The notes below the pieces were generated by a model. The model did no database searches. It was not told the origin of the DNA and saw nothing but the letters and a program-made list of their open reading frames with translations. 64,000 bases of DNA. Origin: Setophaga petechia (taxonomy: Eukaryota; Chordata; Aves; Passeriformes; Parulidae). Shown here one piece after another: positions 50,343 to 62,778 of this stretch. The stretch spans positions 310,001 to 374,000 of the forward strand of contig JANCRA010000167.1 of NCBI GenBank assembly GCA_024362935.1, in the 5' to 3' direction. Each line of letters opens with the position of its first letter. Position 1 is the first letter of the stretch. The translations under genes were made by a program, and so were the position numbers.

Positions 50343-50655
50343 TATAGGGGGACACAGTATGGGTAAATGAAGGTGGTATGGAATGTAATCTTACCCCCCC
50401 AACGAGCTGCAGCTGAGCCAATTACTAAAGATTAGGAGCAGGCCTGATGTTAACAGGGCACACCTGTAGCCAATTAGAACAGGGGTATAAAAGAGTGGAT
50501 TGGTGGGATCTGGAGTCATTTGGCTGCTGCAAGGACCAGGAACAGTCAGGGCTTAGAGGAGCTGCCTGTGAGAAACATCAAGGAGGTACAAAACTCTGGG
50601 GGTATGGAATCCTTGCACTATAATGATAACAGAACTCTTGATATATAAGACAACG
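50343..50655 (+). mobile_element. 3' LTR of the mini-provirus
   Basis: 313 bp from TATAGGGG (TG mutated to TA) to GACAACG (terminal A mutated). The TATA box (GGGGTATAAAAGAGTGG) is conserved. Confidence 0.88.
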
Positions 50656-50661
50656 AGGGTT

Positions 50662-51535
50662 TGTGGATGTTTTGTTGCTGAGCACTCTGCCTGTGTACCA
50701 GTCATGAGTACTGCAGGAATTTTGTGAGCTGGAGCAGAAGGAAGGGGTGGCCTGAGTTGGGGATACAGGGTCACAGCAAGGTCTGATGCTCAGTCCACAG
50801 CAGTGGGTCCCCTCTTGGGGAAGAAAAGCCTGGCAGTTGGTGAGTGCATCTCTAGGACCAGTCCTTAGGGAAGGAAATGTTGGATTCATTGGGTCCTTCC
50901 TTGAATACTCACTGTGGTCTGGGGTTGTGAAAACCCTAAAACTTGAAAGAAGATTGTTGCAAGGTGAAGTTTCCATTTTTGTTTTTTAAAGTATATTGAA
51001 AGGTTTTTAAAATATCTGGTGCCTTCATATGTGTAGTATGATCCTCATCATTACAGGGGAAAGCTTGTAGTTTTTCAAAGAAACAATGTGAGATGATAAT
51101 ATTTTAATTGCAGGAAGCTCATTGTTTTCACTTGTTCCTTTTGAAATTCTGTGTTGCAGTCTGATGCAGGTCTCATTCTCATGATGTGCTCACCATTTCC
51201 AGAGCTCCACTCTTCCCATACCTTGGTATCTGACAGCTGTTCTTGAGCTAGAATTAGCAATACCTAGGAATGGGATGAGTCACATCCCCTACTCTTTGGT
51301 GCTCTATGGCACCATCCCTCTGGGTAGCTCCCAGTTTGCTGTGTTCTCCAAACTGCCTTGAAATAATTGTCTGATTGTAGATGAGGTTACACTGGTGGAG
51401 GTCAGGGGGAATTTTGTGAAAGTCTGGAATGCAAAATCATGACAAGTGGGGAGGCCTGGTGGTGGTGCTTGTACAGTCTCACAGTACTTTTATACCTGCA
51501 AGAGGTGTACTGGGTTTAGTCTGTGGCTTAGGCTT
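50662..51535. other. Gene-free stretch
   Basis: It begins with the remainder of duplication A' (to ~50700). Nothing else was recognised. Confidence 0.4.
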
Positions 51536-51610
51536 GGCACTGCTTGGATAACTGCTGGACTTGATGACCTTAAAGGTCTTTTCCAAACTTAAATCATTCC
51601 ATGATTCTGC
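51536..51610 (+). mobile_element. CR1 LINE 3' terminal fragment
   Basis: GCTGGACTTGATGACCTTAA, AGGTCTTTTCCAAACTTAAA and ATTCCATGATTCTG match the CR1 3' end in sense orientation. Confidence 0.8.
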
Positions 51611-54600
51611 CTGAGGCAGGACAACAAAACCCAGCCAATGAATTTCTCTGTTGTTGTGCAGGCTTGCAGTTCTGTAGGTCCTCTAGGATTTGTGGTAATA
51701 GATTTACTACACAAAGAAGTTGTTCTGTTTGCAATTCCTTCTTAATTTGGGTTTGCTAAGATACTCTTGTATCAGCTCATCCTGGCTTTTTGTGGCTATA
51801 AATAATGCTTGGCATTGTAGCTGGCACAGGAAGGACATTGCAGCAGGGAAGATGTCACATTGGCTTTTCTGCCAAGACGTGATTTTTAGGAAAAACAGCA
51901 GGAACAGAACATTCAGTGGCCCTTAATTGTGACTTGAGAAAGTGCAGATGTTGGGAAGAGCTTTTGGAGGAATGCTTTTGTAATAGTTCTGCACAGCATG
52001 AGCTGCATCTGAACTACTGAAAACTGAGTTTTTGTAATCTAGACTCAGTTCTTCACGTTTTATTGCCACCAGTTAGATTTTTATGCCAGACTGGCACATC
52101 TGAAAGCCTTTCAGACCTGCATTTGGTCTGACCTCCAAACCTGAGTGCTGTGTGCACAGATGAGCCCCAAACACCTCACAAAGCTGGCCTGTCCTCTTCT
52201 GTCCATCAGCTGTGGAACCTGGCAATGGAGAAGGGCTGGGGAGCCCTCACCCCCCTGGTTTCTTTTCCCAGGGTGAAAATGCTGCCAAGGGCTTCCTTTG
52301 CATCTGGTTCAGAGGCTTCTCCCAGCTGGGGCTCTGGGGGCTCACAGTATTTACAGCCTGATGAGATCTACAAGAAGGGGCAGTGGAGCACTTCACCTGA
52401 AGCTCCATCTCTGACTGTGAAAATAATCTCCTTTAAAGCCCTGCAGCACAACCATAGTCTGAGATCCCCTTGGAATCCTGGCTTTCCAGGGGGAGGAGGG
52501 CTCCTGTCAGAGCAGATATCCCACCCTCCCTCCTGCAGTGCCCAGGTGAGGCTGCTGTGGCCACCCCCAGGATGGGTGGGTGCACAGGTGACAAACCAGC
52601 ACAAACCCCTGAGAGCTCAGTGTCCCCTCTCAGCTCCCAGATCTCCCCAGCAAGGCTGACATGGAACTGGGAGAGTTTCTAAAGCCTAGCAGGAATGTGT
52701 GATACAGCTGATGAGAGTCGGGGCTTACAGGCTTCAGCATTTGCTGGCTGTTTGAAGGAAATTATGTAGGTCACTGAAAACACCATTTTTTGTGCTCATT
52801 TGCTGCTAATATTTGAAGCTGTGGAATTCAAAACAAAATTTTTCCTAGTTTTGCAATTGTGTGTGTGGTGTGTAGCTGACCACCTGCAGAGCAGAAGTTC
52901 AGTGCATCAACAGAAAGAGGGGTTTCTTCTTTTCAGAGTGATGAATATTTACCAATCAGCACATCCGACAGGCTTTTAGTAGTAAATATCACTTGAAACC
53001 AACTACTGGAATCCCTGACTGGAATAACAGAAGGGAATGAATGGAAAAGGGAATTCACATTCCAAATCCTTCCAGAGTAAGTTATTAAAAATAACAAATT
53101 CGGAGTAGGACTAGGAACAGGCTTATCAGCACCTGGAGGATGATGAATTTCATGATTGCTAAAAGCTGTTTGTGCTGTTTTAAGTCATGTTAGTGTCTGG
53201 CACAGGCTGACCTTGGAAGTGGCCAGTAATCCCAGTAAATACTGGGAGGAAGCTGACTCAGTTCCTTGGGTGTAAAACCCTGGGAATGTCAGCCCTGCAC
53301 AGTTCTGACAGCTATCACATGCTGCCTTCTCTGACTTCACTCCCCACTGCCTTATTTTTCTTCCTTCTGTCAACCTCATGTGGACATTTATGTGCAGAAG
53401 TGGTAACAGATAATTTCTATGGTTTTCCAGTGGAATAACTACAGATCCTATTGGAGACAAGAAAATCCTGTCTGAAGGACTGGCTGGGAGACAATTCCTG
53501 AGCTCAGCCCTGGGCTCAGCTCAGACTTTTTGAGTAATCTGGAGGCCAAGAGTTTAATCTGTCTGTTCCCCACCTAGAAGCTCAGGCTAATGATGCCTCC
53601 TCTAGACACTCAGGGTGAGGATCTGGGGGCCTTGGTTTGAGCTGGGAAACCCCTGAGCTGCAGGAAAAGCAGCAAAACAAGATTAACAGGGGAGCTCATT
53701 GTTTCTGCAACAGACTTTGACAGGGCAAAGCTTTAACCAATTTTGGGGGACTCAAGGCAAGAGCAAATGCACTCACAAAACCTCCTTTTTTAGCTCTGGT
53801 CAGTTTGGCATCAGCTCTATCTGCTTCACCTTTGCAGCTGGGGGCTCCTGCTTGAGCTGAGTCCCACTGTTCATCACAGAGGAGCTTTTTGGAACTGCTC
53901 CTGTGTCAGGGTGACTGCACTGCAGAGCATCCAGCACTGCAGAGAATCCAGCTGAGACAGGCTGCAGGGACCAGAAAAGTGTGGGAATAACCACATTAAT
54001 GCCTGCATCTGCCCTTGACCAGGACAGGCTCTGGTTACTGTTCAGCATCCTGCAGCTCCAGCACTTCATCAAGCTGGAGCCAAGCTGGCCCATGCCTCAG
54101 AATGTCAGATGTGCAATTTCAGTTTGGGAATTATGTACCTGAAAATCTCAATTTTAGGCTGTGGCTTCCTGCACAGCCTGGAAGTGCAGCAGAGTGGAAG
54201 GAGTGCTGCCCCAGGACTCCTGCATGCTGTATTGTGCTATACTCTGTAGTATAGTATGCTGTACTCTGTTTGCTGTAGGATAGAGGTGCAGAATATGATT
54301 ATGCATTTATATTTTCATAATGCTAAAGACCCACATGTTTAATGCTGTATACATGTATTGAAAGCAATGATCTCGAAGTCAAAATGAGAATAAACAGGCA
54401 ACAAAACAAAAATTAAGTGATAAGGAAAAAAAATCAAGGAAATATTCTTTCTTTGATGAGATCAGTGACTGCAGTATATTTGGAAATGGCACAGGTTTCC
54501 AACCTCCTCCCCTTAAAAAATACCCCTGCTTCCCACAGCAAAACAAAGCAAGTGTTTGATCAATAATCTCATGCTGGTGTGGATCAGGCATGGCTGCACT

Positions 54601-54704
54601 GCCAGAGACTGAACAATTTCTATTTCCCCAAGCCAGCTTTAAGTGAGCTCCTTTGGGGGCCACAACCAAGCAGTGAGGACAGGCAGGTGGCTCTGGGTTC
54701 CTGG
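51611..54704. other. Gene-free stretch
   Basis: The longest frame is 169 codons (52150-52659, plus). It has low complexity in places, no domain signature and no convincing splice sites. No repeats recognised. Confidence 0.45.
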
Positions 54705-54960
54705 GGGGAAATGTGGGGTTTGTGGGGTGGGGTTTGTGGTGTTTGTGGGGTGAGCCCTGTGGGGTTTGTGGGGTGAGCCCCATGGGGTTTGAAGGGTGGG
54801 GTCTGTGGGGTGAGCCCCATGGGGTCTGTGGGGTGAGCCCCATGGGGTTTGTGGGGTGGGGTTTGTGGGGTGAGCCCTGTGGGGTTTGTGGGGTGGAGTT
54901 TGTGGGGTGAGCCCCATGGGGTTTGTGGGGTGAGCCCCATGGGGTTTGTGTGGTGAGCCC
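54705..54960 (+). repeat. G-rich minisatellite, ~23-bp unit with a CCCCATGGGG palindrome, ~11 units
   Basis: Units alternate GTTTGTGGGGTGAGCCCCAT and GGGGTTTGTGGGGTGGGG. The 10-bp palindrome CCCCATGGGG recurs about five times. The frames across it (up to 235 codons, minus) are artefacts. Confidence 0.93.
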
Positions 54961-55838
54961 TGCTGGGAGTGCAGCACACAGGGCCAGCCCTGCTCTGTGC
55001 CCCTGGCCCAAAGGACCACCTGGCCCATCCCACCTGGGCTCCTGCTGCAGCAGCCTTGGGTACAGAGGTGATTCTGAGCCAGCCAAGGAGGCAGAGACAA
55101 TCAGAGAGACAATCTGGGCCGTGCAAAAGCTGAGGGGGAGGTTGGAAAGCTCTGTGGTGAGTTGGTGAGCTGGAAAAGCTGGCTTGAGCCTTCCTTGATG
55201 CTGTGTGTGGGGTCACTGTCAAGGTTTGAAAAGGGACACGACAGCCCTGGGGCTTCCCTAGGGGAACCAGAGCCTCTGAACACTTCCTTGCACTGGAAAA
55301 TGTGGGAAATCAGGGTCTGCTGCCAACGGAGGGTTTCTGAGTGGTGCTTGCTTGTGGAATTTAATAGCAAGACTACTCCTAGTTAAGATAAAAGTGTCTG
55401 TGAGAATCACTTGAATCCTCACACCCCTTGGTTCTCAGATTGTCTGTGCTTCCTTTGTAGCAATTGCCACTCATTATGTCACAAGTGCAAATTGCCACAG
55501 CATGTTTTCTGCAGTTTGATGTAATGAGGAAGGAATTCAGATAGCACGGATACCTCATCATTTTGCACTGATTGTTAGTGGGAACCAACAAAATCAGACA
55601 CAGCTTTTCTGTATTAAGTGTACAAACAATCCATGGGATCAAAACCACTGACTTCAGGCGTGTCAGATTTCATGATTGAGTCCATGTTTCTGGGACAAAA
55701 AGCGAACAGGGTTGAGAATTTTGGAGATCCCTGTGTTCTGAAAGGGCTTTGAAAGGGGGGCTGAGCCTTTGTGGGAATCCCTTCTGTGCTGGTCTCTGCT
55801 CCCAGCTCTCCTGGGGAAAATGTGCTGGGAAGGGAAAC
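54961..55838. other. Gene-free stretch
   Basis: Nothing recognised. Confidence 0.4.
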
Positions 55839-56210
55839 TGTCACAGAGATCTTTTTATAAAAATCCTTTCTTTAGGATTTTACCTCCTAAGAAGCTGAGA
55901 GGCCTCAGAAACAAAATGTTTATCTGCTGCTGTGGGATGCAACAGGTGTATCTGTGATTGGTTTCATGTGGATGTTTGGAATTAATGGCCAATCACAGTC
56001 AGCTGGCTTGGGCAGAGTTCGAGACAGAGCCTTTGTTATCAGTCTTTCTTTGCTGTTGTTAGCCAGCCTTCTGATGAAACCTTTCCTTCTATTCTTTTAG
56101 TATAGTTTTAATATAATATATATCATAAAATAATAAATCAAGCCTTCTGAAACCTGGAGTCAGATCCTCATCTCTTCCCTCATCCAAGAACCCCTATGAA
56201 CACAGTCACA
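55839..56210 (+). mobile_element. LTR family A, copy 14 (solo LTR, perfect TSD)
   Basis: TGTCACAGAGATC to CACAGTCACA, with GGGAAAC directly on both sides (55832-55838, 56211-56217). It is very similar to copy 6. The flanking identity spans seven bases where other copies have six, probably one extra base by chance or a variant cut. Confidence 0.87.
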
Positions 56211-56458
56211 GGGAAACTTCTCCCAGCACAAGAAGCTGCTGAGCTCCACAGAGGTACTGCACAAAGAAAGCTTTTATTCGGGTGATAGCGCTGTGTAATA
56301 CTGGCAGGAGGCACGAGATGGGGCTGTTTTAGCCCAATCGGCCCCAATTCCGCATCCCTGGACGGGGCAGTGCCGTGCCCGGGGGATGCTCTCGGCTGGG
56401 GTGCCTTGTCCCGGCTCTCCAGCGCTCCTTTGGTCTGGCACAGCTCTGACTGAGCCCT

Positions 56459-57052
56459 TGTGTGCAAACCCAGGGCACCACAAGGAATATTCCTGTGTCT
56501 GCTCTGGGTGCCCTGACCCCCAGGGCAGCACTGACTCTGACCCTCATCCATGGAGAAAGTTTCCCACACTTCAAGATAGACTGGAACCCACAAAAGTGTG
56601 AAACAGATTATAGAGAGCAGTGCAGGTGTATCACTGGGTGAGAAATTGAGGTTTGGGGATTTTTAGTGTGTTGTGGATGGAAGCAAGATGGAGGGCACAG
56701 GGTGCTGTCCTGGTTTCTTCTTCATGCTGCTTCTTCCTCCTTCTCCATGGGTTTGGGTGGCATTTTGTAACTGGGCAGGAAAGTCTGCACTGTGGGCTCT
56801 GTGGGATCAGTTCTTGGGTTAAAAGGGAAAATAATCCAGGTGTCAGCTCTAAATTGGATAGTTTAGTCTTAGGAGACCTTGTAGCAAGAGATTGTTGGCC
56901 ATTTTGTGCCTTCTAATGAAAAGCTGCTGAACTCATGGGTGTCAGATTGTTTTAGTGATAAGAGATAATAAACACCTGAGTGCCAACATGAACCTGCTGT
57001 CTGGAGTGCCTTCAGTGCAGAGCCAGAGGAACCCACAGCTGGGACACCACAC
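56459..57052 (+). mobile_element. Dispersed ERV-like repeat K, copy 2 (probable LTR)
   Basis: Direct-orientation homologue of 24508-25100, ~90% identical by eye over its length including the AGATAATAAACACCTGAGTG segment. The ~250 bp to its left (56211-56458) is moderately GC-rich, has a CCCGGGGGATGCTCTC word shared with the other locus, and probably belongs to the same element. Confidence 0.55.
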
Positions 57053-57169
57053 CTTTCCCCCGGGCAGGAGCCCAGAACAGTGTGTGAGCTGCAGAAAGGG
57101 CTTTTCTTGTCTCCCACTGCCCCTCGGCATGGGGAGCCTCAGGGCACAGATTCCACTCTCAGCACCGTG

Positions 57170-57695
57170 ACCAGAATTCCCCAATCCCAGAATTCCCAAA
57201 TCCCAGAATTCTCCAGCCCAAATATTCCCAAATCCTGAAATTCTCAGAATTCCCCAATCCCAAAATTCCCAAATCCCAGAATTCCCATATCCCAAAAATC
57301 AGGATCCCAAAGATTCCTGGGAATTCCCAAATCCCAAAATTCTAAATCCCAGAATTCCCAATTATTCCTGGTATTGCCAATCCCAAATATTCCTGAAATT
57401 CCCAAATCATGGAATTCACAGATTCTGGAATCCCTGATTTCAAATATTCCCAAAATTCCCAAATCCCAGAATTCCTTAATCCCAGAATTCCCCAGCCCAA
57501 ATTTTCCCAAAATTCCTGAATCCAGGAATTCCCAAATCCTGGAAATCAGGATCCCAAATATTCCCAAAATTCCCAAATTCTGGATTACCCATCCCAAAGT
57601 TCCCAAATGCTGGAATTCCCCAATCCCAGAATTCCCCAGCCTCAAAATTCACAAAACTCCCAAATCCTGGAATTCCTGTTCCCAGATATTCCCAG
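57170..57695 (+). repeat. Degenerate minisatellite with AATTCCC / AAATCCC words
   Basis: About 30 units of ~16-18 bp such as CCCAAATCCCAGAATTCC, much more diverged than the other arrays. Several units form GGAATTCC or GGGAATTCCC (57318-57327). Frames of 94-145 codons on both strands are periodicity artefacts. Confidence 0.92.
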
Positions 57696-60600
57696 AAATT
57701 TGTAGGGCAGGTGAGTTTTCCAAGGGAAATCTTCTGGTTTCTTTGGCAGATTTTGTCCACACAGGCAGGAAAAGGTTAAAAGCACATTCAGCTGGTGTTC
57801 AGCATCTTTAAACTGTCATTTCTTCTCTTTGAAATGTACAAAATGCAGCTTTAAATAAATCCTCATTCTTCCACACCGTGTGTCCTTAGATGCAAACAAG
57901 CTGAACTTTCTCCCCAGGTATTGTGTGCCTCTAAAAAAAGGCTGAAATGAGAGATTCCTGTGACCTGAAACACCTAATTTAGGCTCTGTGGGACTCTGCC
58001 ATCCAATAATCTCATTGCTCCAGAGCTCAGAAATCATTTTTTTTAAATTGCATTAAAATAGCAGATGTTAAAAATATGCAGTTAGTGAGAGGGAAAGCTG
58101 CCCTCCCCCTTCCCAGAGGCACAGAGTAACAGATAACATTAACACGACATCTGAGGCTGGGCCTTTGTGCAGCTGAACATCTCATGGTATCTGGACTAAG
58201 TGATGATAAAGAAACCAAATTGAATGTGGCTTGGAAGATTTTGTCTGCATCTGTAATTCATCTCCTGATTCTTTTTTTGCTGTGAGGGAGAGGCACAGTG
58301 AGAGCTGTAACAAGCACCAGGCACTGCAGGTTGGATTTAGCCCTACCACGGATCCTCTGTGGGCAGAGGAGCTGCACACTGAGAATGTCCCAGGTCCCTG
58401 TTATATGTAGATTAACAGCTAATTATGCTAATTGCATTCCCAGTTGAAGTTCAGGACGGGTCAGTGCTGTTTGTTACTAAATATCAGACGTGTGTGAGAT
58501 CTCAGAGGCACCTGCAGAGACTTTGAGAGGATACTCTGAAATTGCTTCCACTTGATGGATCATGTTCTTTGCCTTGCTCGAGGAAGAGCTAACACAGAGT
58601 TTACTGCAGGAACTGCAGATGTCCAAATACCAGCAGTGCTGCTGGACAGTTTATGTGTGTGTGTAAAAAAACTCCTCCAAACTACACTGCCTCCAGAATA
58701 AATTGGGGTGACCTTGTAGCTTTGGGTTATTTTGAAGTATGGTCATTAACCCATGTGAGTTGGGCAGGGACAACTTGTCCTCTGTGTATAAAAAAACAAA
58801 AGAGGAGGATGAGGCTGTCTAAAACTCTTGGAATGCAAAATGCTGTATAGAAGGGAGGTTTGGGTGAGAGGAAATGCTGGATTGAAAACAGGAGGAGACT
58901 CTGGAAACTGGAGAACTTGCTGTCTTGGCTTCTAGCTTGGGACATGGGAATTCCAGGCTTCTGTCATGGGCATGAGTCATGCTGAAGTATGTGTGGTTAC
59001 AGCAGAGAAAAGATGCAGACGGCTGCAGAAAATAATGTTTATACAATGCTCACTTAAAAATGTGTTCTTTCCAGTTGTTACATTGCTCAATGCATTAGGG
59101 CTGAGAAACCTGAACATGCTTCAGGGTTTCTTCACAAATATGAACTGATGGTTCCAGATGAACCCAGGGTCTGTGGGGTTTTTGCAGTTGGCTGCTCTTC
59201 CAAGAAGCTGGAGCACTGCACTTCTGGAGACACCACAGGGAAGAGCAGATTCCTGTTCTGCCACTCCAGCCATGCAATGGAAATGAAGGGAAAATCCATC
59301 CTGGGACATGGGATGTGGCAAAAATATGGGTGTGCTCCCAGTACACAGAGCCCTTCTGCCTCTGTTCTGTAGAACCCAAAATCTTCCTGAAACAAGTCAC
59401 TGAGTGTGTTTGGGATAGTGGGTAGGGTTACCCTAATAACCCAGAAGTGCAGCATTTTCATTGCACTAATCAGCTTTCCCTCTTAAAATATTAATAAATA
59501 AATGTTGTGTTTTTATAACCTGAAGCACTAGATGTTTTCTGGAGTTCCCCTCTGACTTAGTTGCACTGTCGGGGTAAAATTTCTATCTGTAGTAGAAATC
59601 TTCCTAAGAAATCTTCCTATTTTAATCATTCTTTGCCAAGTACAAGCACAGTTATCCACAGCTGCTATGATAACTCCTAAATGAAAGTAAAACTGACACA
59701 TTTGTGCTGGAAATCTGGGCTGCTCTCGTTGGATGCATGCTAGGGATCAGATGTGTAACAGCTGCCTGGTTTATGGCTTTTTCTGAAGGTGGCTTTTCAG
59801 TGAAGTAATGCACAGTTCATCTTCCAGTGTAACTCTGTCACTACAGAGCTGAAGGACCTCCAGTGCAGGAGGAGATCCCATCTCTGAGCTGAGGGAGGGC
59901 CAAGGCAGTGCAGCCAAGTGCAGGTTGTTCCTAGAAGCTGTATTCAGGTTGGGTTAGTGATCAGTTTTCAAATTTGATTGATTTTCCCTCTCTAGAGAAG
60001 AGGAGGGTTTTGTTTGTGGGGTTTGGCTGTAATCACTGAAGAGTCCAGAGCCTGAGCAGCACAAAGCCCATGAGCAAAAACTGCTTGGGCAGGGGATTTG
60101 GTGCAATGGATGTGAAATGGAAAGGAGGTGTTTTATAGATTGCCCCTTTGTGGTAGGGTACAGTCCTGGTGGACTGGCACTGGTAAAATCACAGGACAGC
60201 TAATTCTGAGCTTAACCAAACCTGTCTTTTAGTATGCCATGAAGAATGGTAGTGACCTCCAAATTCCCTTTTGGGATGCTGATGTAGATCTGTTCTGATC
60301 TCAGAATCATGTAAACCTGAGAAAGTTAGATCTTGTGTTGCATTAGCCTTTAAAACAAGGATGAAGACAATTCATGTTCATGTGCTCAAAAATGGCTGTC
60401 AAACATGAACTTTGTTACCACTTGCAGCCTTCTGGTGTAGTAACCACTGGAATTATTCACAGACACCTAACTCAACCTGGCACAAAGTACTGCTTCTTTT
60501 CACAGAGAAAAATTCTCCTACTTGTTCCTGTAGAGTGTAAAAGATTTAAAATTGCATTTCCTCCTAATGTTATATTTAGACTGTAGAGTGAGAAGTTATT

Positions 60601-62778
60601 TCAGTCCTTTAGGATTCTGGTTGTACAGAAAGCTATAGTTATGAAGTGAATTACATGCAAAAAAGATCTTGTGAATGTGACAGGTAAATTACAGTTCTTG
60701 AGTACCTGGGTCAAGAAATGAGAATATTCTGGTTTTCACAGTGGCAGTTCTCTGCATGGTGGTTTATAGATCAAGGCTGCCCTGAGATGGGTCTGCTGGG
60801 CTGTAATTAGGACTGGAACAGAAGGGCTGCTCAATAAAGAAGGTAATTTAGGTAGCTCATACAAAAGGTGGGAGGAAAGAAGCAAAATAACCTTGTTTTG
60901 CAAATAAGCTCTGAAATTGAGCAAGGACTCCCAAGCATAACAAGAAGGATCAGAGCCATGTTCCCTCCTCACAGAGCAGTGCTGCAGCCACATTTCCAGT
61001 CTCATCTCCTAGAGGTGTTTTCAGATGAGCCCCTTGAGGGAAGTTGTCTCTGTGACTTTAGCCTGAAATTAGAATAAATTTAGTGAATTATATGGACCTG
61101 ACTTTTTTTTTACCTGCATGTAGCAACTTGGGTTTTGCTCCTGTAAACTCTTCCCTGATAAACTGTAGGGAATGATTTAGAAACTGGACCAGCACTTCTG
61201 TAGCAATGGCAATAAATCTCATATGTAGCTTCCAAAATACACCTTCAAGGGCAATAAACCCACCCTGCTGCTAAAGCCTGTTACCCCAGTGTACCCAGGA
61301 CAGGTTCCAGGCCAGGAATTAATTGTTTGTAGTCACTGACAATTTGTCCAGGCTCGAGTCCCTTTGTGAAGCCTCCTGCTGAGTGGTGAGGGCATGGAGC
61401 ACGTGTTCCTCCACCTGTTTGGAGACTTGGAAATCACCAGGGGGGCTTGAACAGCCTTATCAGGCTTGACACCTGTGAGATTTACTGGGGCTGAGCATTT
61501 CCTTTGTTCTTTCCTAATCCCAAAGTGTGTCTTACTGCTGGTCAGTGGGACTGAAGTGCCTCAATCTGCTGAGCTTTGGCTGTCTTAGGCTCCATGTGTG
61601 TAACACAAAATACAGCCCTGGGTGAGCCCTGAGGAGACTCCAATTGCTGCTTGTAATGCCACATGTAAAGAATTAGTAACAACAGTTAATCAGGAAAAAT
61701 AATCTTAACAAATCAGGAGGTTTCAGTCTTGCATCTGTTACCTATAAATGTTTCATTCTTCTTTTTATTGTGTGTTTGCTATCAGGCAATGGAATGAGAA
61801 AGGGAGGATATCAGACATTGGCTGTGTGATGGTTCCAGAAATAATAAGATGACTAAAGTAAACATTTTTGCACTCAAGTGTTATCAAAAGATCTTCCAAT
61901 TAGCAGTGTGTGCAGGCTAAGTTTTCTGAAGTTTTTATTGCCAATTATTTATGAAGAAAGTAGGACAAAATGTTCTTAGGAGCTCTCATCTTCTCTATCC
62001 ACTCTGTAGCCTTGCATTCTTGCCTCTTTGCATTTTTTTCTTCTTGCTCCTAGAAACTGGAGGCATTTTCTGAGGTATCCAGCAAAAGCTTTAAAAACTG
62101 AAGCCAGGCTCCCCCTAAGGAAAATTCCCCCCAGAGCTGGTCCAGCTGCACTTGCTTTAGAACCCATCAGGACACCTTCTCAGGAAGGCAGGACAACATT
62201 GCCAAGGGGATTTTCAATCCTTAAGAAAAGATTTATAGTGGTCCCAGTAGGCAAACACATGGTTACAGCATGGTTACAGTTGTCTCAAGGCAAATTGAAG
62301 TGCAGGGGACACTGCAAGCATGAAACCAAGAACTATAAAACCTATTGCTGAAAATAAGGTGAGAAGGGAGTAAGTTACAAATTACCAAAGAATAGTTTAC
62401 AAATTCCAAAGAATCTGAAATGAAGTGAAAGCTCAATAAATATAAGTGCAGAAGCTGCCGTGTTTTACACCAGGTGAGGAATTTGTCTTGATATCAAATT
62501 ATTGTGTACTTCATATGAAAGCAGCCAATGATATCAACCTTTAGGATGTTAGTAATTCCCTTGGCTCTATGAGTTTTAAGCTATCAGGAAGGTACCCCCT
62601 AAGAGAAGTTTACTGTTTTCAAGTGGATTGGTTTCCCCAGAGCAATAATAAGATATAATTTTGGAAACACTTCCATTTTTGTTGTGTTATCAGTGCAGTC
62701 AGAGCATCAAAAGAGTTTGCTGTTGTGGTTTGATGTTGGTGTAATGTTAGTGCTCCTATAAAAATATATTTTGTACAG
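57696..62778. other. Gene-free stretch (~5 kb)
   Basis: No exon, RNA gene or clear repeat recognised. Frames of ~100 codons near 59.1-59.4 kb overlap on both strands and have no motif. Confidence 0.45.

Larger units (their letters stand above)
49661..50655 (+). mobile_element. Mini-provirus: two LTRs with 371 bp of internal, non-coding sequence
   Basis: The 995-bp element is flanked by AGAGTT (49655-49660) and AGGGTT (50656-50661), a 6-bp duplication with one mismatch. It consists of a 5' LTR, a primer binding site, a short interior, a polypurine tract and a 3' LTR. No gag, pol or env coding is present, so it must have depended on another element's enzymes or lost its interior. The sub-features are listed separately. 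Confidence 0.9.

Noticed and set aside
54379..55222. Minus-strand frames of 153-235 codons rich in Pro-His-Thr-Asn
   Set aside because: They translate the CCCCATGGGG minisatellite.
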